Assembly (NCBI GenBank): GCA_017403345.1
Contig: JAFQOH010000013.1
Location: 4,197 to 68,196, forward strand
Length of the DNA: 64,000 nucleotides
From: RGIG3701 sp017403345
GTDB lineage: Bacteria; Planctomycetota; Planctomycetia; Pirellulales; Thermoguttaceae
Direction: 5' to 3'
The notes under the pieces are model-generated. The model saw only the letters and a list, made by a program, of their open reading frames with translations, searched no databases and was not told the origin of the DNA. The translations under genes were made by a program, and so were the position numbers. Shown in pieces: positions 43,494 through 54,000 of the stretch. How positions within the stretch are numbered: the stretch's first letter is position 1; every line of letters begins with the position of its first letter.

Positions 43494-43871
43494 GAGCTTC
43501 TCCATTAATTAATAAAAATATCAGTCCGAAGACAGTTCAACTATCCTTTCATTTTACCATTTTTTGAGAAAATTTCCAGACGGGGGGAGAAAATAATTTG
43601 AAATTTTACCTGAAGCATAAAATGGCTAATGGACCGGCACAAAAAATATATTTAGGCGGATGGATCCGAAAAGAGTCCTTCGAATAAATCTAGAATCGTT
43701 AAACTTTGCGCATTTTAACTAACCGGAACAACCGGAACGTCTTATCGGCAGATTTGGAAAATTCCGTACAATCGGAACATTTTGACTTTGGGAAAAGGGA
43801 GAGGGTGCCGAAATAGGAAATAAGAAAAAGAATTTTGTTCCTTCATTGATTTTATCGTAAGGGCAGACGAT
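43494..43871. other. Divergent intergenic region between acnA and an exported-protein gene
   Basis: No gene is seen in these 378 bases. The acnA -10 box (TAAAAT, minus strand) lies at 43551-43556. No clear plus-strand promoter is visible for the gene at 43872, although AAGGGCAG precedes its ATG. Confidence 0.55.
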
Positions 43872-44894
43872 ATGCGGAAAAAAAGGAATTTTTGGAAAAT
43901 TTACGGTTTTTTGAGCGTTTTGATGCTTAATTTCGCGCTCTTCGGAGTTTGTTCGGGACAGTCGATGCTTCCGGGAACCTCCCAAACAGCAGCAGGACCG
44001 GAAATCACCGTCCTGGGTGCGTCAGACTATCAGAAAGCCTCCGCTTCCCAAAAAAGCCGAAAAGAGATCCTTGGCAAGATCCCCTTCAAGCGTCTGACGC
44101 CGGATGCACAGCAAAAGGTCTTGGACGTACTGAAAAACGTTTCGATGTACCGCCGTCTCCCTGTCCAGATCGTGCCGTGCGAGAAAGTGCTCTACGATTT
44201 CATGACGTACCATCCGGACACGATGGTGAATATCTGGGAACTGATGGGCGTCAGCCAAATGATGCTTCGCCAGGTGGGTCCGGATATTTTCTACATGGAG
44301 GATCAGGCCGGAACGCGCGGGCAGATCGAATGCCTGTACCGTTCTCCGGAACTCATGCTCATCTACGTTTACGGCACTTACGAAGGCGTTCCGTTCCCGA
44401 AGAAAGTCTCCGGCAGCGGTCTGATGGTCCTGCAGAATCAGCAAGTGAAGAGTACTTTGGGTGAGAAGCTGCTCGCGATCCGTCTGGATGCCTTCATGCA
44501 GATCGAAAATAACGGAGTCGAGACACTCGCGAAAACGTTTCAGCCGCTCGTCGGAAACGTGGCGGACAATAATCTGAATCAGGTCGCAGGATTTCTCGGA
44601 CGTCTTTCCGAAACGGCAGTCGAAAACGGACTGGGTGTCGCGCATATGGCACGGCGTCTGGAACGGGTGGCTCCGGAAGTGCGTGAGGAGTTTGCCGAAG
44701 TGGCACTTCTGATCGCCGGACGCAGCACGCCAATGAATACTCCGGCTCCTATGCCGCTCGCTTCTCCGGTCGAGAGTGCGTATCCGCAGCCGATCCACTC
44801 CGCAGTCGGAAGTAATGCTTCAGCCGGCACCATAGCACAGCCGTCTCCATCCGCCGCGCCATACATCCCGCCGGTCCCGGAACAAAAATTCTGA
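43872..44894 (+). CDS. Exported hypothetical protein
   Basis: This 340-residue protein has a signal peptide (IYGFLSVLMLNFALFGVCSG). The mature part has a mixed alpha/beta core around residues 75-215 (LTPDAQQKVLDVLKN, MVNIWELMGVSQMML, LMLIYVYGTYEGVPFPKKVSGSG). A helical section at 215-285 and a Pro/Ala/Ser-rich tail follow. No family is recognised with confidence; the style is that of conserved planctomycete secreted proteins. AAGGGCAG precedes the ATG. It converges with the giant gene, whose terminator lies 100 bases on. Confidence 0.6.
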   Translation: MRKKRNFWKIYGFLSVLMLNFALFGVCSGQSMLPGTSQTAAGPEITVLGASDYQKASASQKSRKEILGKIPFKRLTPDAQQKVLDVLKNVSMYRRLPVQIVPCEKVLYDFMTYHPDTMVNIWELMGVSQMMLRQVGPDIFYMEDQAGTRGQIECLYRSPELMLIYVYGTYEGVPFPKKVSGSGLMVLQNQQVKSTLGEKLLAIRLDAFMQIENNGVETLAKTFQPLVGNVADNNLNQVAGFLGRLSETAVENGLGVAHMARRLERVAPEVREEFAEVALLIAGRSTPMNTPAPMPLASPVESAYPQPIHSAVGSNASAGTIAQPSPSAAPYIPPVPEQKF

Positions 44895-44998
44895 CCCGGC
44901 GTCCAAACAGCATCCAGCTTTCAACGGAATTGAAAAACTCTCGGACCGATAGATCGTCGGCGGGAGTTTTTCTGTTTTCTGACCTTCTCATGACGCCA

Positions 44999-45038
44999 TA
45001 AAAAAACAGAAGAGCCTTCCGCGGAATGCTCTCCTGTC
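44999..45038 (-). terminator. Terminator after the giant surface-protein gene
   Basis: On the minus strand ACAGGAGAGC pairs with GCTCTTCTGT (one mismatch), followed by TTTTTTT (44999-45005). Confidence 0.85.
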
Positions 45039-45089
45039 TTAACTCACGTCCTACCCGCCAGAGCGACGGGCATGGATCTGGAATTTACA

Positions 45090-48000
45090 TCAGCTCAACT
45101 TCAGGCGGAAGTTGACCTTGACGACACGCGAGCTCAGGAAGTCGCGCGGATTCGTCGAGATCGCCGTCAGTTCGAGGAAGATCTGATCGCCGGTTTCAAA
45201 TCCAAGACTGGTCCACGTTTCACTGGTGATGGAGAGGATCTCCTCTTCCGTCGTGAAGTTCAGCGTCACATACTGGCCGTTACGCGCATCACTGTACATC
45301 AGCTGGTACGTGTAGTTCTCGGCCGACGCATTTGAGACGCCCTTGAAGGACTTCACGATACCCGTGGCATCCATGCGGAGCTGCGGGTTGCTCAGCGTCT
45401 TCGGTTTCTGGAGACGCACGCTCTTGGAGACCGACTGAGAATCCAGATACAGCGTGTTGGTCGTCAGATCCATGAAACCATCCGCAAACGCCTTGAACTG
45501 AACGTTGCCGCCGGCGAACTGATCGGAGACCGTGACCGTGCAGGAACCGTCCGCATTTTCAACGACCGCAGCACCATTCTGCTTCAGTTCGTCAAGCGAT
45601 GTTTCGTACCAGTTGGACCACTTGCCGCCGACAGCCTGGACCCTGTAGCGGATGTTGATCGACGTTCCGGTCGGATAGGCACTGCGCTGTTTCGCAGTAA
45701 CCGTGAAGGTGACCGTACCGGTCGTTTTCGTCTGGTAGTTCGGGCGTTCCAGCGTCTTGACCGTGATCTCGCTCTCGTAAACGGTCACGTCGTCCGCCTT
45801 GAGACGGTAATCGTACTTCTTGCCGTCACGGAAGGTCCGCGTACCGGCTTCGATGATGATCTCGCCCTCGCTGGAGATCAGAACATCGATCTCCTTCCAG
45901 CGCTTGTCGCCGTCCGAATCGAGTTTGTACTCGAACGTGTAGCTGACACCGGCAGTCGCCTTGCCGAGGTTGAAGATCAGGTTATTGCCTTCCTGGTAGA
46001 TGAAGTCGATCTGCTCGCCGGCTGCGTTGATCGTCAGTTCCACCGACGCCTTCGTCGTGACGCCGTTGCGGGTGATCGTATCGTTCGTGCCGGGGGTGAT
46101 CGTCAGCTCGCCGGTCACGGAGTCGATCGTAACGACCGTGTCACCGTTGCCGGAGGTGTAGATCATGTCGCCGACCGCCAGCGTGCCGCCTTCGGAGAAG
46201 GAAACGCTTTCGGCATCTTCCAGATTCTGGATGAGGTTGCCTTCCACTTCCAGCTCGTTCATGCCGTAGGTGACGCCGTTGAAGGTGACTTCATTGTCGT
46301 CCGCCGCCGACGTGATCGTGCCGGTGTAGGAATGATCGCCGGTCTGGAGCGCGACGCCTTCCGGAAGCGTGACGTCTTCCACGACATCCTGGGTCAGGAC
46401 GACCGTATTGCCGTCTTCCTGAGCCGCGAAGAAATCAAGTGCTTCCTGGAGACTGCTGAAGCTGTAGGACGTGTTGCCTTCCGCATCAACGATGACCGCG
46501 ACGGCCGGGGCGACATCTTCGACGATCGTATTGCCTTCGCTGCTGTTCGTCTGCACGAGACCGACCGCCTGGACCGGGATGTCCGTGACGGAACCATCTT
46601 CGTTCGTGATCTTCACAGTGACGTTCTTGATCGTGTTGCCGGCTTCCTGGATGTAGTTGCCGTTTTCGTCTTCAAGCACAGCATCGGACCAGCCAAGGAT
46701 CGCACCCGGAGCAGAGAAGCCGGGGAATTCGGCATACGTGGAACCGATGCTCGTGATCGTGACGTTTTCGACCGTGTTGCCGTAGAACAGTTCAGAGAAC
46801 TTGTTCGTCGCCGAGGTAACGTCGGTACTTCCCGCGATACCGCCGACCAGAACGGAACCAAAGATCTCGACGTCCTTGACCGTGCAGCCGATGATGCGGT
46901 CCGGATACGTGCCGCCTTCCATGAATTGCCCCACGATACCGCCGCAGTGGCCGTCGGCTTTCTCGTTCTGACGGATCGTACCATTTTCGACCGTGCAGTT
47001 CTGGATCGTATCCGCGTACCAGCAGTAAGCCGCACCAAGGACACCGCCGACCTGCTGATTACCGACGATCTCGAAGTTCCGGACCGTGATGTCATGGATC
47101 TCGAACTCCATATTCTTCACGACCGTATCCCACCAGACTTTACCGACGGCGGCACCGACGTAAGTATCACCGGAGACCTTCACGTTTTCGAGCGTAAAGT
47201 TACCGACCTTGTATCCGATGCATCCGAACAGACCGGCATAGTCCGTGTCGCCAGTAATCGTCAGATTGCTGATCGTGTATCCCTGACCGTCAAACGTGCC
47301 GAGGAACGGAACCTCTTTGTAGCTTCCGGCACCAGTCGGCATGAAGCTCTGTCCGATCGGCGTCCAGTTGGCGTACTCGGAGAGATCGATGTCGGCAGCC
47401 AGCTTGACGGTCTTGCCCGCGAAATTATCGACGCCGGTGTTGACCAGCTGAGCGAGGTAGGCGAGGCCTTTCGCACTGTCGATGGTGAGTTCCGAGGCTT
47501 CCGGATCGTACCAGGTGGTGTCGACGACGATGACTTCGTCCGCCGGGTTGTTCTTGCTCTGCTCGACGAGCGGGGAATCCGCGTCGGTGACCGTCAGCGT
47601 ATGACCGTTGGTCTGGACCGTGATCTCAGCGTCTTCAAAGTCGCCGTAGATGCCCGGAAGTTCCAGTTTATCCGTCGTCAGATCGCCGGTGAGCGTCACG
47701 ATGAGTTCCGAATCGCTGACGATGTCCATCACGACACGGGTACCGTTGATCGTGGCGACCGCAGAACCGATGGCGGCGCTGCTTTCCTTCACGATCTCTT
47801 CACCGTCGGCCGTGATGATCTTCACGGTGACGTTTTCAGCCGTGTTCGCGCCGGCATTCGGCAGGTTGTCATCCGTGGTATTCGGACGCATGACCGCTTC
47901 GGAACCGTCGCCGAAGTAGTTGAACTCGAGACCGAACATGGAACCGGCAGAGTAAACGTCGCGGTAATCGTCTTCGTAGGCCGTGTCGTTCGTCTTGTCG

Positions 48001-51000
48001 ACCGTGACCGTCGAATCCGTGATCGTGTTGCCGGACTGGATGAAGCGGTTCGCCCAGTCGTCGCTCGCATAACCCGCGATACCGCCGACGCAATAGTAAC
48101 CGGAGACATCCGTGCCGGTGACGGTGTTGCTCGTCAGCCGGTTGTAGGCGAAGTTGCCCACGACACCGCCGACATGGTATCCGCCGACGACCTCGCCGTT
48201 TTCGTCAAAGGTGAGCTTCGACGTGACCGTGCAGTTCGTGACCGTGCAGTTTTCGATGACGTTCTTTCCGCCGCCGCCCGCGCTTCCGAAGAGACCGCCG
48301 ACATAGGATTTACCCGTGATCGTCGAATCGATGACGTGAACGTTCAGGATCTGGAACTGGTTCGGAGCGTCGCCGCTGAGGTTCAGACCCAAACCTGCCG
48401 CCGCACCGACATTCGAGCCGGCCGTGATGTTCGCGTTCTTGATCGTGAAGTTCTTGAGCGTCGTGGTATTCTTCGCCCAGCTTCCGGTGCTCAGCGCGCC
48501 GAAGAGACCCGCACTGTTGAGCGTCGGATCGTTGATCGTCAGGCCGGTGATGACACAGTCCTGACCGTCAAACGTACCCCAGAAGGAGTTCGCAGCCGTT
48601 CCGATCGGCGTCCAATTTTCGTAGGCGGAGAGGTCAAGCTCAGCCGCATCCACCAAAATCGTCTTGCCGTCGAAATTGTCCGTGCCGGAGTTGACCAGCT
48701 CGGCAAGTTTCGCGAGTTCGCCGGCCGTGGAGATGACGTAGACACCCTCTTCCGACGGATTGGTGTACCAGTCGGATTCGTCGAGGATGTAATCGCCGAT
48801 GACCGTCGTTTCTTCAAGGATCGCCGCATCGGTGATGGTCAGCGACTTGCCGTTCGTGACGACTTCCGCCACCGTCGAATCAGCGAAAATGCCCGGCAGC
48901 TCGAAGTCGGAAGCCGTCATGTTGCCGAGAAGCACGACGCGCGCGTCACCGTCTTCCGTCGATTCCACGATGGAGAACGTGCCGTTGACCGTCAGGAACG
49001 TCGAGCCGACGACTTTGTTTTCAAGCGTCGCGACCACTTCACCGTTCTGAACGACCTGGACCGTAACGCCGTCGCCGATCGTGTTCTGTTCCGGTTTGCC
49101 GTCGCCGGGATAGTTATTTTCCAGACCGAACATGGCACCTGCCGTATAGCCTCCGGCATAACCGCTCAGAGCCAGATCGGTCCCCTTGTCCACGATGATC
49201 GTCGTATTAGAAATGGTGTTTCCGGTGTGCTTGAAGGAAGTTGGCACATCGTCCGCTGCGTCACCCGCGATACCGCCGACGCTCCAGAGCGCCTTGATCG
49301 TCGCGTTCGTCACGGAGTTGTCCTTCAGCGTATTGTACGTGAAGTAACCCGCGATACCGCCTGCGTGACCGCCGCCGCTCACACTGCCGTTTTCGCCGAT
49401 GACCGGAGCCGCAGTGATGGTGTTGTTCTCACCTTCCAGCTTGCAGTTGGAAATGACGTTCTTGCCGCAGCCGCCCGCATAACCGATGATACCGCCGACC
49501 GCTTCACGACCGGTGATGTTCGCGTTTTTGACCGTCACGTCCTGCACATAGAACTGGTTCGAAGCGTCGCCGTAAATGTTCACGCCTTCACCAACGACCG
49601 CACCGACGCGGGATGCCGCGTTGATCGTCACGCCATCCAGCGTAAAGTTCTTGATCGTCGTCGTGTTCGTCGACCAGTCCTTAACGCCCACCGCACCAAA
49701 CAGACCGGCGCGACTGAGCGAGGCATCGTCGATCGTCAGGTTGGAGATCGTATATCCGCCGCCGTCGAACGTCCCCTGGAAGGTATTCGCAGAGGTTCCG
49801 ATCGGCGTCCAGTTTTCGTAGACGGAAAGATCGATGTCCGCATCCAAAATGACCGTCTTGCCGTTGAAGCTGTCCGTACCGTCATTGACCAGCTGCGCGA
49901 GTTTCGCGAGTTCGCCCGCCGTGGAGATGACGTAAACGCCTTCTTCCGCCGGGTTGGTGTACCAGTCGGATTCGTCGAAGACGACGTTGTTCATATCGTC
50001 GACCTGGAGGCCGTCCAGTACGGTCTTATCGGTCAGCGTGAGCGTGAAGCCGTTCGTGTTGACGGCAATGATATTTCCGGTGAAGGCATCATTCAGGTTC
50101 AGCGCGTTCGTCGTGATGTTTGAATAGATCGTCAAAACGTACGTGCCGTCGCCATTGTTCTCAAGCGAGACTTTGCCGACAGACGAACCCTGCGCGTCAC
50201 GAACGGTGACCGACGAGCTTCCGACAACCGTATCGCGACGCGTGATCGTCTCGCCGTCAGCGGTGATGATCTGCGTGGTGTTACCGGTCATTTCGCCCTG
50301 AGTTCCGGAACCGTCAAGGACGTAATTGTCTTCCTGACCGAACATGGTGCCGACAGAGTAGACACCCTTGTTCTTGTCGGTGTAGTCCTCACCGATATTC
50401 TTGTTGACCGTGATAACACAGTTGGTAACAGAGTTGCCGCTGTGCTTCATCGTATCGACAGAACCGCCGCTGGCGTAACCTGCGATACCGCCGACACGGT
50501 GATAACCGGAGATATTCATGCCGGTGACCGTGCAGTCCGTGATCGTATTGTACGCGAAGTGCCCCGCGATACCGCCAACGTTCTTGCCGGCATCGCCGTC
50601 GTTGCCGATCTCAACGTCGAATTCGGCTTTGATCGTGTTCATCGATTCCGTACCGGTCACAACGCAATTCTTGATGACGTTCGTTCCGGCAACACCACAT
50701 CCGCCGATGATACCGCCGATATAGTGGTTCGCGTCAATATCCAGACCGGTAACCTTCACATTGTCGATGACAGTATTTCCGCCGCTCATACCGCCTGCGA
50801 CTGCCGCGACGTAATCGAAACCGCGGATATAGACATTTTCCAAAGTGAAGTCTTTAATGGAAATGCCTTCTTTCGTGCCGGTCACATAACCGAACAGACC
50901 GAGATACCAGCCGTCTGCGTCGTTGATCGTGAGGTTGGAGATCGTGTAATTATGGCCGTCGAACGTGCCCTTGAACGGATTCGCGGTCGTTCCGATCGGC

Positions 51001-54000
51001 GTCCAGTTTTCGTAGACGGACAGGTCGATATCAGACGCAAGTTCGATCGTCTTGCCAGCAAAGGACGTTCCATTGTTGACCAGAACTGCGAGAGCCGCAA
51101 GTTCCTGTGCGTCATAAACGTAGAAGGTGCTCTGCGTCATGTCCGCGAAGCGGCTGGTATTCACGACGAGCACGTCATTTTCCGGATCCGCCGTCGCGAT
51201 CTCGACCAGCTCGGCATCCGGGTCGGTGATGGTCAGCGTGTAGCCGTTCGTCGCGACTTTCATCTCCATGTCGCCGTAGATGCCGTCGATGACGATCGAG
51301 TCGGTCATCATGTCTTCCGCAAGAGTGACCGTGCAGGATCCGTCGCCGTTATTCGCGACGTGGACCGAGCCGATACTGTTTCCAGCCGCGTCTTTCGCCG
51401 TAAGCGTCACACCGCCGACGAGGGCCGGAGTGTCGTTTTCCACCACGGTACCATCCGCCTTCTTAATGATCGTCGTGACGTCTTCGTACGTGTTCGAGTC
51501 CGCGTTGCCGTCGCCGACGTACACATTCTCACCGCCGAGGATCGCGCCTGCCGAATAGAGGTTCTTCCATTCGTCTTCATATTCACGGCCGTCCTGGACT
51601 TTGTCTTCGATGACCGTCGTATTGGTGACCGTGTTGCCGGTGTGTTTCAGCGTATTCGCACTGTCCGTGCTGGCGTACCCCGCGATACCGCCCGTACGGT
51701 GGAATCCGGAGATCGTCATGCCTTCCACGGTGCAGTTTTCGATCGTATTGTAGGCATAGTGACCTGCGATACCGCCGACGTTGACGCCCGCGAGGCTCGA
51801 AGACTCGAAAACGCCCTTGATCGAGTTCATCGTTTCGGTACCCTTGACCGTGCAGTCCACGATCTTGCTCTCACCATTACTGCCGTTCTGTCCGAGAATA
51901 CCGCCGACGTACCAGTAACCCGTGATGTCCGCGCCTTCGACCGTCACGTTCCGAACGATCGACGCACTGTTGCTGCCGCCGACCACCGCGCCAACACGGT
52001 ATTTGCCGACGATGAAGACGTCTTTCAGCGTGAAGTTCTCAACCACGGCTTTGCCGGAAATGTAGCCGAACAGACCGGCATAACTCTGGGCCGCATCGTT
52101 GATCGTGAGGTTGGAAATAACGCTGTCCTGACCGTCGAACGTGCCTTTGAAGGAATAGGCACTGCTCGTTCCGATCGGCGTCCACTTCTCGTAGATAGAC
52201 AGATCGATCTCACTTTCTTCCGCGAGCTTGACCGTCTTGCCCTCGAAGGTGTCCTTGCCGGTGTTGACCAGCTCGGCGAAGTAGGCGAGAGCGTACGCGC
52301 TGTCGATAGTGTACTCAGTCGTGCCTTCCGGCGCGTCGTCGTACCACGCAACGTCGATGATCTCGACTTTCGCTTCCGGCGAGTTGGCCGCCAGATTGTC
52401 GAGAAGTTCCGTATTGTTCGGATCCGTGATCGTGAGCGTGTGACCGTTCGTGTTGATGTTCAGACCAACAGAATCCAGAGCAGCCTCGGAACCATCCTTC
52501 TTGAAGCAGATGTCGTCAGCTGTAATGTCGCCAGTGAGGTCAAACGAAAGGACTCCAGGAGTCAGCTCCTGCATATAGTATTTCCCGAGCGAATTGCCTT
52601 CGGAATCGTAAATCGCAACATTAGTACGACCGCCGATTGCCGGAGCTGCATCATCCGTGCTGGTGAGCACTTCCGTACCGTCCTGCATGATGATCTTCGT
52701 CGTCACGTTCTCGACCTTGTTGGTGTCGATGTTCGCATCGCCGATGTATGAATAGTCTTCCCCGAAAAGTGCCCCAACGCTGTATTCGGCTTTCGCACTG
52801 TCTTCATAATCTTCCGGCCACTCCTTATTCGCGACGATGACGCAATTCGAAACAGTGTTGCCGGTGTGGTGCATCTTGTTCGTCTGCTCGGCAGAAGCCC
52901 AGCCCGCGAGACCGCCGGCGCGATAGTACGCTTCGACCGTGATTCCGGAAACTTCGCAATCCTTGATCTCGGTATACGGTCCCTGACCCAGGATACCGCC
53001 GGCATTGTATCCGCCGTAGAATGTACCGTCATCCGACGTAACGCTTTCGATCTTGCTGCCTTCATTCCCGCTGACTTTGCATCCGATGAAGTCAATATCG
53101 TGGGAGTACGGGACCTGACCAACGATACCTCCAACATACCAGCGGCCCTTGATGTTGATATCGCCCGTGAGTTCGATGTTCTGAAAATCGATCGTTCCTT
53201 TCGCATAACCGCAGACACCGCTGACCCAGTATTGACCGTCGATCGAAACATTCTCAAGTTTGAAATTGCCGATCACGGAATTGTTTCCATTGATGGCGCC
53301 AAACAGCCCCGCGTAGCTCTTCGTCGACTTATTGATCGTCAGACCAGAGATCGTGTGACCGCAGCCGTCGAAACTGCCGTAGAACGGATAGCTGCTGTTC
53401 CAGCCGATCGGCGACCAGTTTTCATAGGCAGAAAGATTGATGTCATCGCCGAGACAGACCGTTTTTCCGGAGAAGCTGTACACGCTGATCCCCGTATTTA
53501 CCAGTGCCGCAAAACCGGCAAGCTGTTCCGCCGTGCTGATGGTGTAGGTACCGTCTTCATTCGGAGCGTAGAACCAGCTGATGTCAACGATCTCGGCACC
53601 ATTCCCCGCAGAGACCGCGCCGTTCTCAAAATCGACCATGACGGTCGAACCGCTCGTTTTCGCATAAGTCACGCCGTTGACCGTGACCGGAGTAGTCGAA
53701 GAACCGTAGGTCCTGCCAAAGACGGTACCGTTGATGTTCTTACCGTTCGTGACGATATTCACGTTCACCGGGATGGTGACGTAATCCAGTTCCATATCCG
53801 TCATCAGAACGACGTCCGCGCCAAAAGCGGCACTGGAATTAACGGCTTCTTCGAAATCGGAGAAGCTCCAGGTCGTGTTTCCGTCTTTATCGCGGATGAC
53901 TGCGACGACCGGCTCGATATCCTGCACCGTTCCATCGGCAGTGGACTGTGCGCCAAGCGCGGTGACCGGAATGTCAACAAGCACGCCTTCATCATTCGTG

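Noticed and set aside
40722..43508. Very long open frame (about 928 codons) on the plus strand opposite acnA
   Set aside because: It is exactly antisense to the well-conserved acnA gene, has an Arg/Val/Asp-rich composition typical of reverse-complement reading of a high-GC gene, and shows no domain or ribosome-binding site.
46332..50123. Open frame of 1,263 codons on the plus strand opposite the giant surface-protein gene, with others at 50442-52751 and 52866-54605
   Set aside because: They are antisense shadows of a repeated gene; their repetition only mirrors the GLUG blocks, and no start signal is seen.
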